Source: Afipia sp.
Lineage (GTDB): Bacteria; Pseudomonadota; Alphaproteobacteria; Rhizobiales; Xanthobacteraceae
Reading direction: 5' to 3'
DNA length: 17,554 bases
Assembly: GCA_020056155.1 (NCBI GenBank)
Contig: JAGVII010000016.1
Span: 1-17,554, forward strand
Part shown: piece after piece, positions 6,866 to 14,758 of the stretch
Numbering within the stretch: the first letter of the stretch is position 1
Layout: each line of letters begins with the position of its first letter
Made by a program: the position numbers and the translations under genes
The notes under the pieces: generated by a model
Seen by the model: only the letters and a program-made list of their open reading frames with translations
Database searches by the model: none
Told to the model about the DNA's origin: nothing

Positions 6866-7660
6866 TTATTTGGCGTAGTGGAAGCCGGCTCGTTGCAACT
6901 CGGGTAGCGTCCCAACGGCGCCCGGCGTGAGCACCACCCCGGGTAGAAGATGATTCGTTAGCTCCGCCGCGAGTTGCTCGTGATTCAGCTTGTCGGGGTT
7001 ACTCTCGGCCTTGAGGAGTGCGGCTGCCTCCTCCCATATTGCATTGTGGCAGGACAGAAACACGACGCCCCGTCTCATCAATATCGGAATTGAATTGTCA
7101 GCCGGTGAGAATACGCCGTTGGCGTCCTCAAAATTCTTCGCATCCGCTTTGGCAGCAGACGATTCCTTGATCAGGGTGTTTGATTTGAACTTCTGTCCCG
7201 CAAGCTTCGTCAGTTGATATTTTTCCCAGGTCGCGTCGTCAAACAATGCTAAATGCGCCGTTCCATGGGTCGCCGACACCGCCAGGAAGTCGGGATGCTT
7301 GAAGGACCACACCTGCGCATTGATCGAATTGCGCATCAGGTTGAGCCAGGGGCTGCCAATCTCCGTGTTGTCCCAGACCTGCTTGTACGGCGCCTTGTAC
7401 GAAATAACGGCGTTAAGGGCCTCGGCATCCCACTGATCGGTCTCCGTCAGAATCATGGGAACGGTCTTGAAATCCCTTCGCCTCGTCAGCTTGTCGAGTT
7501 GATCCGATAACTTTTTTAGATGATGCCCGTCCGATGGAACGAGAACGGACCCGTCAGCCTCCTTCGCCGACGCTTGATCTATTGCAGAGAGGCTCATGGC
7601 ACCGGCAATAGTTCCCAGCCCCAACGCTTGCATCGCGGTTCGTCGTCCAATCATGGTCAT
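6866..7660 (-). CDS. Tat-exported DsrE-like protein with a single conserved cysteine
   Basis: The start ATG 7660 is preceded by GGAG seven bases upstream; longer in-frame starts would add a poor N-terminus. Residues 1-33 form a twin-arginine signal: GRRTAMQALGLG, then a hydrophobic stretch ending ASA. The mature part has an ALNAVISYKAPY helix, a THGTAHLALFDDATWEKY segment and, near the end, RRGVVFLSCHNAIWE...LLPGVVLTPGAVGTLPELQRAGFHYAK. That ending follows the DsrE/F-like pattern in which a cysteine sits in 'RGVxFxxCxN' and the protein closes with 'LPGVxxVPxGVxxIxxLQxxGYxY'. DsrE relatives carry sulfur as a persulfide on that cysteine. Cys204 is the only cysteine in the mature protein. The location in the periplasm and a sulfur-carrier role are inferred. 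It lies 29 bp after the methyltransferase gene. Confidence 0.7.
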   Translation of the reverse strand: MTMIGRRTAMQALGLGTIAGAMSLSAIDQASAKEADGSVLVPSDGHHLKKLSDQLDKLTRRRDFKTVPMILTETDQWDAEALNAVISYKAPYKQVWDNTEIGSPWLNLMRNSINAQVWSFKHPDFLAVSATHGTAHLALFDDATWEKYQLTKLAGQKFKSNTLIKESSAAKADAKNFEDANGVFSPADNSIPILMRRGVVFLSCHNAIWEEAAALLKAESNPDKLNHEQLAAELTNHLLPGVVLTPGAVGTLPELQRAGFHYAK

Positions 7661-7689
7661 TCTAATTCTCCAGTAGCCCCACACGGCGT

Positions 7690-8210
7690 TCAGATGAGCC
7701 ATCTCGGGACCCGAGATGCATAGTCGATCCACTCCTGACCAAAACGCGCCGCGAGATGACGCTCTTCACGGCGAATGGCCAGTCGATCCACGGCGAGCGC
7801 AGAAACAACGCCCAAAAGAACAAACCAGAGATTCCCGAAAGCGACCCCGACACCCGCCATCAAAGTCGCGTTACCGACGTAAATAGGATTGCGGGTGAAA
7901 CTGAACGGCCCCGTGGTCACAAGCCGGCCTGCGGCGCGATGAGGAAGAATGTTGGTTTGACGCCGTCTCATTGTCAAAATGGCGCATAGATCGAGTGCGA
8001 TGCCAACGGACGCAACGACGAACCCTGTAATCCGTATCCAGAGATCGCTCCGGACAGGTAAAGGGACAATAGACCAAGTCCGAGACTCGCAACCATGGCT
8101 ATCGCCAAAATGAGAGGCGGCCACGGCACAGAATTTGGACTTTGACTTTCATCCACGATCATCTGGGCTTCCATGCCTGCTAACGAACCGGCGCCAAGGC
8201 CGAGGCGCAT
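7690..8210 (-). pseudogene. ICMT-like (isoprenylcysteine methyltransferase family) membrane protein, frameshifted
   Basis: The C-terminal part (in frame to the stop at 7690) contains WIRITGFVVASVGIALDL, RRRQTNILPHRAAGRLVTTG, PFSFTRNPIYVGN and ERHLAARFGQEWIDYASRVPRW. This is the signature of the prokaryotic PEMT/ICMT family of S-adenosylmethionine-dependent membrane methyltransferases. The N-terminal part (from ATG 8210) is in a different frame: residues up to VPWPPLILAIAMVASLGLGLL read well, then the match continues in the second frame at PLPVRSDLWIR. The frame change lies near 8060-8070, in a run of C and T. The total length of 521 bases leaves remainder 2, consistent with one lost base. ATG 8210 overlaps the transpeptidase stop (TGATG). 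Either the gene is broken or the base is a sequencing error. Confidence 0.7.
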
Positions 8211-8896
8211 CACCGAACCACGACCTTCGAACCGTCAGGCACCCGGCTGTAAAGATCAATAATATCCTGATTGACCATTCGAATGCAGCCGGAAGAAACT
8301 GCTTTTCCGATGCTCCAAGGCTCGGTCGTGCCGTGAATGCGAAACAGCGTATCCTTGCCATTCTTGAAAAGATACAATGCGCGCGCGCCTAACGGATTTC
8401 GGGCACCCCCATCCATGCCTTTCTGCCAGGGTTTGTAGCGGGCAGGTTCGCGTTTGATCATGTCGCTGGTCGGTGTCCAGTGCGGCCACTTCTTCTTGTA
8501 TTCGATCGTCGCAGTCCCCGTGAATTCGAGACCCGCTTTCCCGACGCCGACACCGTAGCGCAACGCTTTTCCATGTTCTCGCACCAGGTAAACAAAGCGC
8601 TCGTGCGGATCGACGACGATTGTTCCGACCTGCTCACGGGTCGGAAAATCGACCACCTGCCGAAGGTATTTGGGATCGATGTCAGCGACGTCGATGGCAT
8701 CCACTTTGTACGGTTCATTGGTGGTTGCGGCGTAAGCCTGGGCAGCAGCCGGATTTGCCCGCGGTGAAAACGCCACCGGCGCCGGCGTAGACGACGTTGT
8801 GGTACATCCAGCCAATAATGCTATTCCGGCAAAAACCATTGCGGCGTTGCCGGCCCATCGGATGCGGGCGAGCGAGTTCGTCACAAGTCGTGACAT
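8210..8896 (-). CDS. L,D-transpeptidase (YkuD family) lipoprotein
   Basis: A 228-residue protein that makes or anchors 3-3 peptidoglycan links. The signal peptide ends in a lipobox, LLAGC, so the protein is likely lipid-anchored. The YkuD domain begins near residue 88 (VGTIVVDPHERFVYLV) and includes PTSDMIKREP, GGARNPLGARALYLF and the catalytic block HGTTEPWSIGKAVSSGC IRM, with His188 and Cys204 as active residues. The ATG directly follows the TAA of the DsbA-like gene without a gap, and its stop overlaps the next start. Co-location with DsbD and a DsbA-like protein is meaningful: in E. coli, several L,D-transpeptidases depend on DsbG and DsbD to keep the catalytic cysteine reduced. That link for this protein is an inference. 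Confidence 0.9.
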   Translation of the reverse strand: MSRLVTNSLARIRWAGNAAMVFAGIALLAGCTTTSSTPAPVAFSPRANPAAAQAYAATTNEPYKVDAIDVADIDPKYLRQVVDFPTREQVGTIVVDPHERFVYLVREHGKALRYGVGVGKAGLEFTGTATIEYKKKWPHWTPTSDMIKREPARYKPWQKGMDGGARNPLGARALYLFKNGKDTLFRIHGTTEPWSIGKAVSSGCIRMVNQDIIDLYSRVPDGSKVVVR

Positions 8897-9535
8897 TTAT
8901 TTTTTTGCCTGGGCACGAGCGTCCGCCACCGCACGCTTGAAACCGTCATAGGTCAGGGCAGACGTCACCCTGTAGTGACCGACAAGATAAGCTGGCGTTC
9001 CCTGCAATCCCAACGAATCGGCCTGGGCGAGGTTACGCCGAAGCAACGCGGTGATCTCATCGCCATGCGCTTTGAGATCAGCGTCAAGCTTGTCCATGTC
9101 GACGCCGGATTTGCGAATCGCCGCAAGCATCTGATCTTCGGGAATCTTCGGACCGGGAATCGACATCAGCGCGGCGTGGACGGCGGCGTATTTGCCTTGA
9201 TATTTGGCGGCCAGCGCGAGCTGCGCGCCATAAACGGATGCTTTGGTAAGGATCGGCCAGTCCTTATAAACAAGGCGAATATGGCCATCTTCCTCCACAA
9301 CCTGCTCCAACGCCGGCTCGGCTTTCTTGCAGAACGGGCAGTTGTAATCGAAGAAGGTCACGATCGTCAGATCGCCTTTCGGATTTCCCGCGGTGGGAGT
9401 GGCCGGATCGTTTTGGATGGCCTCGGCGGACGTGTCGGCATCCTGCGCGAATGCGTGAGAAACGGCCATCGGCATCAAGAGAGCCAATGAGAGGATCAAA
9501 CGAGCTGCAAAATTGTTCGGGCGTGTGGCGGACAT
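8897..9535 (-). CDS. DsbA/ScsC-like periplasmic thioredoxin-fold protein
   Basis: This 212-residue exported protein has a signal peptide ending SHAFA, and a thioredoxin-fold domain beginning GNPKGDLTIVTFFDYNCPFC. The CPFC active site is at Cys66-Cys69. A helical insert (residues 95-170) and the cis-proline loop GTPAYLVGHYR near residue 185 complete the DsbA_2 fold. CPFC is seen in both oxidases and isomerases or reductases. The position directly after dsbD, as in scsB-scsC pairs, favours a reductase or isomerase kept reduced by DsbD. A GAGA-rich ribosome site lies just upstream of ATG 9535, and dsbD ends 30 bp before it. Confidence 0.88.
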   Translation of the reverse strand: MSATRPNNFAARLILSLALLMPMAVSHAFAQDADTSAEAIQNDPATPTAGNPKGDLTIVTFFDYNCPFCKKAEPALEQVVEEDGHIRLVYKDWPILTKASVYGAQLALAAKYQGKYAAVHAALMSIPGPKIPEDQMLAAIRKSGVDMDKLDADLKAHGDEITALLRRNLAQADSLGLQGTPAYLVGHYRVTSALTYDGFKRAVADARAQAKK

Positions 9536-9565
9536 GATGTCTCTCCTCGGATAAAATGGACTGTT

Positions 9566-11392
9566 TCAGGACGGTTGAAGCTGATTGAGCCGCTTCAGGA
9601 ACGTGGCTGAATCGACGGGGCCGACGATTCTCGCCCCGGCAATTTCCTTGCTGTCTCGCGCGCCAAGGAAAACAACCGTGGGTGGTCCGACAACGCCGAA
9701 CCTTTTCATCAATGATCGTGTATCTTCGTTGTAGTTGGTGGCGTCCGCACGGATCAGCGTGAAGTCGTTCAAACGCGCCAATACGGCTGCGTCTGAGAAG
9801 ACGGTGCGATCCATGACCTTGCACTCGACGCACCACTCGGCTGAGAAATCGAGCACAACGGGCTTGCCACTCTGACCCGCGCTTGCAATCGCCGCATCGA
9901 GCGCCTGCGACGTCGCGACGGTCTCGAATTTAGCCGCGTGCGCGGCGGTGATTGTTGCGAAGGCGGGAATTCTGGTGAGCTGTCCCAGCAAACCGAACGA
10001 GCCTAGACCGGGGGAAACCATCAGAAACGCACCAACGCCGACTGAAGCCGCGCCCGCAAAGGCAGTCCATTTGCGCCATGCTTGTCCTCGGGTTCGGGCC
10101 CGTAGCTGTGGCGCCGCCAGGTAGATGCCAGTTCCGGCGAGGCCCACGCCCCACAGGGCTAGCATGAGCCACGTTGGAAGAACGCGCGAGATCACCCAGA
10201 TCGCCACTCCGAGGAAAACGAAGCCAAACACGTGCTTCACACGTGCCAGCCACGGGCCAGATCTGGGCAAAATGCTTGCGCCAAACGTCCCGAATGCCAT
10301 CAACGGCAAACCCATCCCGATGCCCAGGGCGAACAGTGCTGACGCTCCACGCCACGCGTTTCCGGTCTGAGCGACATAGACGAGGGCCGCGGCCAGGGGC
10401 GGCGTTACGCACGGGCCGACAATCAATGCAGAGCCGAAGCCCATGATCGCAGCCCCGCCAAGTGATCCGGCGCGGCGGCTACCGGCGCCGACGATGCGGC
10501 TCTGCCAGGCCTGCGGAAGCTGCAGGTCAAAGAGGCCGAACATCGACAGCGCGAGCACGACGAAAATTGCGCTCATTACACCAAGCGCGAGCGGCGTTTG
10601 AAGCGCAGCCTGCAGGTTCTGTCCGGACCAAGCGACCACCACTCCCAGAGATGCGTAGGCAAGCGCCATCGCCATGACATAGGCGGCTGACAGCATAAAG
10701 CCGCGTCGGGCCGTCAGCTTCTCGCCAGACTGCGCCAGCATCCCCGACAGGATCGGTATCATCGGAAACACACACGGCGTGAAGGCCAACAGCAAACCAA
10801 ACCCCACAAAGGCGGCGAGCATGGAGATAAAACTTCCGCCGAGCTCTGGCTGTTCCGGCTCCGCATCGATGGCATTCGCATGAGATACGCTTGGACGTTC
10901 CAAAGCCGGATCGGAAATCCAATTGCTGTTCAACTGTGCTGGCGCCGACGTCCGAGCGGCCGGTTCGGCAACCGACAGCGTTTTCAAATCGACAGTCTTG
11001 GTGACCGGCGGATAGCAAATTCCTTGCTCTGCACACCCCTGAAAGGAGACCACAAGCGTGTTCAGACCGCTTGCCGATTCCGCAGATACGGTAGCGCGCG
11101 CCTGCCGGTGATATATTTCCGTCCTACCAAAAGACGGGTCGTCTTTCATGTCGCCGGCAGGAGTACTCACCTTAATCGGAACACCTTGCTGGCTCGTGAC
11201 AGTGATTCTGTCACGATAGAGGTAATTGCCTGGCGCGATCACCCAATTAAGAACCAAGGTATCTTGCACTCCGCGCGCAACGTTTAGCTGGAAAGCCTTG
11301 TTAACAGCCGGCGGGCTTTGCGCCTGCGCGGAGGCAGCCATGACCGTAAACAGAAGAAAGCCGAAGAACGTTTTCAGGCAGGCGTTTGGCAT
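9566..11392 (-). CDS. dsbD: Thiol:disulfide interchange protein DsbD
   Basis: A 608-residue transmembrane reductant shuttle that moves electrons from cytoplasmic thioredoxin to periplasmic proteins. A signal peptide (ending AQA) leads into the N-terminal immunoglobulin-like domain with the cysteine pair CAEQGIC. About eight membrane segments follow, containing FTPCVFPMIPI and VGPCVTPPLAAA, which hold the two membrane cysteines. The C-terminal thioredoxin domain has the redox site EWCVECKVMD. All six catalytic cysteines are present, so the full relay should work. ATG 11392 has a GGA five bases upstream; ATG 11404, four codons earlier in frame, has no ribosome site. It is the first gene of a six-gene operon and faces the response-regulator gene across a 100-bp gap holding a CTTAAG repeat. 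Confidence 0.93.
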   Translation of the reverse strand: MPNACLKTFFGFLLFTVMAASAQAQSPPAVNKAFQLNVARGVQDTLVLNWVIAPGNYLYRDRITVTSQQGVPIKVSTPAGDMKDDPSFGRTEIYHRQARATVSAESASGLNTLVVSFQGCAEQGICYPPVTKTVDLKTLSVAEPAARTSAPAQLNSNWISDPALERPSVSHANAIDAEPEQPELGGSFISMLAAFVGFGLLLAFTPCVFPMIPILSGMLAQSGEKLTARRGFMLSAAYVMAMALAYASLGVVVAWSGQNLQAALQTPLALGVMSAIFVVLALSMFGLFDLQLPQAWQSRIVGAGSRRAGSLGGAAIMGFGSALIVGPCVTPPLAAALVYVAQTGNAWRGASALFALGIGMGLPLMAFGTFGASILPRSGPWLARVKHVFGFVFLGVAIWVISRVLPTWLMLALWGVGLAGTGIYLAAPQLRARTRGQAWRKWTAFAGAASVGVGAFLMVSPGLGSFGLLGQLTRIPAFATITAAHAAKFETVATSQALDAAIASAGQSGKPVVLDFSAEWCVECKVMDRTVFSDAAVLARLNDFTLIRADATNYNEDTRSLMKRFGVVGPPTVVFLGARDSKEIAGARIVGPVDSATFLKRLNQLQPS

Positions 11393-11434
11393 GACATTCC
11401 ACATAAAAAGGTGGAGTCTGGCTTCGCCGCCCTA

Positions 11435-11453
11435 CCTTAAGGCAGCCTTAAGG
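11435..11453. promoter_or_regulatory. CTTAAG direct repeat matching the PmrA/QseB box
   Basis: CCTTAAGG occurs twice, at 11435-11442 and 11446-11453, with an 11-bp period. The core CTTAAG-N5-CTTAAG fits the known PmrA/QseB recognition pattern YTTAAK-N5-YTTAAK exactly. Because CTTAAG is itself palindromic, the site reads the same on both strands and can serve both divergent promoters: dsbD 43 bp to the left, the response regulator 40 bp to the right. It most likely binds the adjacent regulator. No clear -10 or -35 hexamers could be assigned. Confidence 0.7.
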
Positions 11454-11492
11454 CTCGCCTGTGACGTACCGATTTGGTGAAGCGAGGACGTG

Positions 11493-12158
11493 ATGCGAAT
11501 TCTGGTTGTCGAGGATGATCCCGTCCTACTGGACGGCTTGAAAGCTGGCCTGAGCCTGGCGGGCGCCACCGTTGATGCGGTGACCTCTTGTGCTGACGGC
11601 TTGGAGGCCTTGGCGACGGCATCATTTGATGCCGTGGTATTGGACCTGATGCTGCCGGACGGTTCCGGACTTGATTTTCTGTCTGGCATTCGCGCGGCAG
11701 GAAACGCAACGCCCGTTCTTCTCCTGACCGCCCTTGACGAAGTCGTTGACCGGATCAGAGGGCTGGACGCAGGCGCAGACGATTATTTGGGGAAACCGTT
11801 CGATCTGGACGAACTCGCCGCCAGAGTACGCGCCATCGTGCGGAGAAAAGCAGGCCGTGCCGCGCCGCATCTCGCATACAACGGGATCACGCTTGATCCG
11901 GCGACACTTGCCGCGACCGCGGCCGGAAGCACCGTAAGCCTGTCACGTCGCGAATTTGCGCTTCTCTCCGCGTTGATGGAGCGACCCGGAGCGATCCGCT
12001 CCAAGAGCGACCTTGAGGATCGTCTATACGGCTGGCAGGACGAGATCGGAAGCAATGCCGTCGAGGTACATATTCACAACCTTCGCAGCAAACTCGGGCG
12101 CGACATCATCGAGACGGTGCGTGGCATAGGGTATCGAATGCGAGACGCCAAATCATGA
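11493..12158 (+). CDS. OmpR-family response regulator (QseB/PmrA-like)
   Basis: A 221-residue response regulator. The receiver domain starts MRILVVEDD, with the acidic pair EDD, phosphorylated Asp51 in VVLDLMLPDGSG, the switch Thr in LLLTALDE, and Lys in YLGKPFDLDEL. The C-terminal winged helix (residues 125-220) shows LSRREFALLSALMERPG and NAVEVHIHNLRSKLG, typical of OmpR/PhoB DNA binding. ATG 11493 has GAGG five bases upstream; GTG at 11490 is too close to the site. The gene overlaps the kinase gene by the ATGA at 12155-12158. It probably binds the CTTAAG repeat just upstream to control itself and the divergent dsbD operon. Confidence 0.93.
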   Translation: MRILVVEDDPVLLDGLKAGLSLAGATVDAVTSCADGLEALATASFDAVVLDLMLPDGSGLDFLSGIRAAGNATPVLLLTALDEVVDRIRGLDAGADDYLGKPFDLDELAARVRAIVRRKAGRAAPHLAYNGITLDPATLAATAAGSTVSLSRREFALLSALMERPGAIRSKSDLEDRLYGWQDEIGSNAVEVHIHNLRSKLGRDIIETVRGIGYRMRDAKS

Positions 12159-13501
12159 TTACCCGTTCCATGAAAGGTCGCCTTTTCATCGTGCTCGCGG
12201 TCGCAACGGGTATAATCTGGCTATTCGCAAGCGCATGGATATTTTTCCAGACCCGCAGCGAGGTTGAACATGTGCTTGACACTCGGCTCCAGGAAGCGGC
12301 CCGCATGGTTAGCTCGCTGGCCATCAACGGTGACGCGGTTCCGTCGCGTACCTCGCGATCCGACGTGCAAACGTTACCTGAGACCGCAAGCTATGAACGT
12401 CAATTATCGTGCCAGATCTGGTCGCTGGATGGTCGGCTAGTTGCACGGTCAAGCGGCGCACCGAACGAAAGTTTGGGTAATGAGGCTGATGGCTTCTCCG
12501 ACCAGCAAGTCGGTCGCGAAACGTGGCGCGTCTATGCCATTTCCGATTCGGCCAAAGGCATTCGCGTGCTCGTCGGAGATCGCCTCGGGCTACGTGAACG
12601 GCTTGTCACCGACCTCATCAAAGGCTTGCTCTGGCCTGCGATGTTGATCGTTCCGTTGCTCGGGCTTCTGATCTGGATGGTTTTGGGACGGGGATTGCGA
12701 CCGCTTCAACTCATGGCTGCGGATTTGAAAAATCGAAGCGTCGATGACATGACCCCCCTTGATGTAACCCGAACGCCTCCGGAGCTGGCTCCGCTCGTAA
12801 ACTCCCTGAACTTTTTGTTTTCAAAGCTGGAAACCGCTCGACGCCACGAACGCGAGATTACGGCATTCGCCGCTCATGAATTGCGCACGCCGCTTGCCGG
12901 ACTGAAGACGCAAGCGCAAGTCGCCATTGCATCGCAAGATGCTGAGGTGCGAACAAGAGCGTTGCGCCTCATTGTGATTTCAGTTGATCGAACTTCCAGG
13001 CTGGTGCGCCAATTGCTGGCAATTGCGCGAATCGACGCACAGGATGGCGTCCGACGGACCGACGACGTCAACCTCGGTCAAATTCTTGACGAAATTATAT
13101 CGACCGACCCGCCCTCAGGGTCAGCCAACGTCGTCTTAAGTCTCGCGCTCTACGATCTCGGTTTCGCGACAAATCGAGATCTTCTGTCGTTGGCGTTGCG
13201 AAACCTTCATGAAAATGCAATTCAGCATATCAAGCACAACGGCACCGTGAAGTGGGACGCTGTCCGCGTCGGATCCTCCATCACGATTTCCGTCGATGAT
13301 GATGGCCCCGGTATCCCAGATTCCGAACTGCCACTTGTGACATCGCGATTTTTTCGCGGTCGTCACAAAAGTCCTTATGGCAGCGGCTTGGGGCTTTCGA
13401 TCGTTCAACTCGCGGCTGACAAACTTGGGGCGAAGCTCGCGCTGAAAAATCGGAGTGATGAAAACGGCCTTCGCGTCACTCTTTCATTGTCAACTTTATA
13501 G
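12155..13501 (+). CDS. Sensor histidine kinase (QseC/PmrB-like)
   Basis: A 448-residue inner-membrane kinase. Two membrane segments (about residues 9-31 and 160-180) flank a periplasmic region of about 125 residues with one cysteine (QLSCQIWSLDGRLVARS). A HAMP-like linker with RGLRPLQLMAADLKNRS follows. The dimerisation domain holds the phosphorylated histidine His241 in FAAHELRTPLAG. The ATPase domain has NLHENAIQH (N box), DDDGPGIP (G1) and GSGLGLSIVQLAA (G2). All kinase motifs are intact. The sensory domain is of the QseC/TctE N-terminal type, whose ligands include catecholamines, metals or small acids; the signal here is unknown. Translation is coupled to the response regulator. The gene ends 36 bp from the convergent TauE/SafE gene. 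Confidence 0.92.
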   Translation: MITRSMKGRLFIVLAVATGIIWLFASAWIFFQTRSEVEHVLDTRLQEAARMVSSLAINGDAVPSRTSRSDVQTLPETASYERQLSCQIWSLDGRLVARSSGAPNESLGNEADGFSDQQVGRETWRVYAISDSAKGIRVLVGDRLGLRERLVTDLIKGLLWPAMLIVPLLGLLIWMVLGRGLRPLQLMAADLKNRSVDDMTPLDVTRTPPELAPLVNSLNFLFSKLETARRHEREITAFAAHELRTPLAGLKTQAQVAIASQDAEVRTRALRLIVISVDRTSRLVRQLLAIARIDAQDGVRRTDDVNLGQILDEIISTDPPSGSANVVLSLALYDLGFATNRDLLSLALRNLHENAIQHIKHNGTVKWDAVRVGSSITISVDDDGPGIPDSELPLVTSRFFRGRHKSPYGSGLGLSIVQLAADKLGAKLALKNRSDENGLRVTLSLSTL

Positions 13502-13534
13502 AAAGCAAGATGTCGTCGCCATTCGGAACGGACT

Positions 13535-13552
13535 TCGCTATGAAAATAGCGA
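13535..13552. terminator. Hairpin between convergent genes, possible weak terminator
   Basis: TCGCTAT-GAAA-ATAGCGA forms a perfect 7-bp stem with a GAAA tetraloop. It lies where the kinase gene and the TauE/SafE gene converge, and it includes the TAG stop of the latter. There is no T run on either side, so it is not a classical terminator, but it could stop or stabilise transcripts from both sides. Confidence 0.4.
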
Positions 13553-14309
13553 CTGCCCGCTTTTGTAGAGTACGTAGACCGCCACAACAAAAATCAGAGA
13601 CGCAAATACGATATTCAGGGCGCTCTTGAATTGCGAGAGATGGCCGGCAAGTCGCATTCCGATCAACCCTCCGACAAACCCGCCACATGTGAACTCAGCC
13701 GCGACTGTCCAATCAATGAGGCCGGACCAAGCATAGTTGATCGCTGTTGTCAGCCCGAAAGCACCAACCGCCAGCAACGACGTCCCTATCGCGTTGATCA
13801 TCGGCATACCGGTAGCGAAGATTAGCCCGGGCACGATCAGAAATCCCCCGCCGATTCCGAAAAACCCGGCGGCGAGGCCGACGACGAGGGCGGTGGCGCC
13901 CGCCAACCACGGCCGGCCATTGTCGTTGGCATTTGACACCGTATTGGATCGCTTCGTCCGTAACATGAGGCCACCGACCACGAGCATCAACAGACCGAAG
14001 AGAAACAGCAGCCGGTCACCGTTGATAGCCTTGCCTACACTCGACCCCGCGAATGCGCCGATGCTGCCGACGACGGCGAATATCAGCGCATTGCGCCAGC
14101 GAACGGTGCCTTTACGCGCATAGTTGGTGAAATTCAGAAACGCGTTCGCCGCCACAGCAAGGGCACCGGTGCCAATGGCCAGATGAGGCGGAGACAAGCC
14201 GACCACATAAAGCAGCAGGGGCGTAGCAAGGATAGAGCCACCGCCGCCGGAGGCCCAATGAAAATCCAACGAGGCTACCGGAGCCAATCGCAAGACCGCC
14301 TGACCACAT
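13538..14309 (-). pseudogene. TauE/SafE family sulfite exporter, one-base frameshift near the N-terminus
   Basis: TauE/SafE proteins export sulfite or other sulfur anions across the inner membrane. From SGGGGSILATPLLLYVVGLSP onward the protein is complete, with two half-repeats (AIGTGALAVAANAF and AIGTSLLAVGAFG) and GLAAGFFGIGGGFLIVPGL. The N-terminal turn MWSGGLAIGSGSLVGFSLG lies in another frame. The frames join at a GGGCC run at 14252-14256, and removing one base restores SLASGGGGSILA. The length from ATG 14309 to the stop is 772 bases, remainder 1, as an inserted base requires. A shorter frame could start at 14293 but would lack the first helix. Homopolymer sequencing error is a realistic alternative to a true mutation. 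It follows the YeeE-like half-gene with almost no gap and is probably the last gene of the bigR-like operon. Confidence 0.78.
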
Positions 14310-14311
14310 CG

Positions 14312-14758
14312 TCACTGTGCTGCTTGCCGGTTCTGACGCGCCTTGAACAGGTGGTCATGCGCGGCCACACCGGCGATCATTGCAATCGTGAAGACAATGG
14401 TCGCCGGGATGCCCAAGCTCAGCGATGCGATCGCAGGGCCGGGACATAGACCGGAAATTCCCCAGCCAATCCCAAACAATCCGGCACCAATGAGGAGAGG
14501 TGAATCGATTGAAGTCGTGGTCGGCAAATGAAACGCGACATCCAATGCAGGCGCCGTCATAGTTCGTGAAATGATATAGCCGATGGATGAAACGGCGACC
14601 GCACCGCCAAGCACAAAAGCAAGGCTGGGATCCCATGCGCCAAAGATATCGAGAAATCCGCGAACGCGCGCGGGGTCGAGCATACCGGATAATGCCAAGC
14701 CGAACCCGAAGATCACACCGGACGCCAAAGAAACCAAATTTCGCGCAAGAAGGTTCAT
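14312..14758 (-). CDS. YeeE/YedE family half-protein (PmpB-like)
   Basis: A 148-residue membrane protein with about four hydrophobic segments, starting MNLLARNLVSLASGVIFGFGL. Its length is about half of E. coli YeeE (TsuA), a thiosulfate importer. The GLCPGPAIASLSLG motif carries the cysteine typical of the C-terminal half of the family. ATG 14758 overlaps the stop of the preceding gene (ATGA), which fits PmpA-PmpB pairs. Longer in-frame starts run back over the neighbour and read as Arg-rich non-protein. Together with its partner it should form a sulfur-compound channel or carrier. Co-location with an ArsR-type sulfide sensor supports this. Confidence 0.88.
   Translation of the reverse strand: MNLLARNLVSLASGVIFGFGLALSGMLDPARVRGFLDIFGAWDPSLAFVLGGAVAVSSIGYIISRTMTAPALDVAFHLPTTTSIDSPLLIGAGLFGIGWGISGLCPGPAIASLSLGIPATIVFTIAMIAGVAAHDHLFKARQNRQAAQ

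Noticed and set aside
13134..13139. Single CTTAAG inside the kinase gene
   Set aside because: It has no second half-site at the required spacing, so it is not a regulator box.
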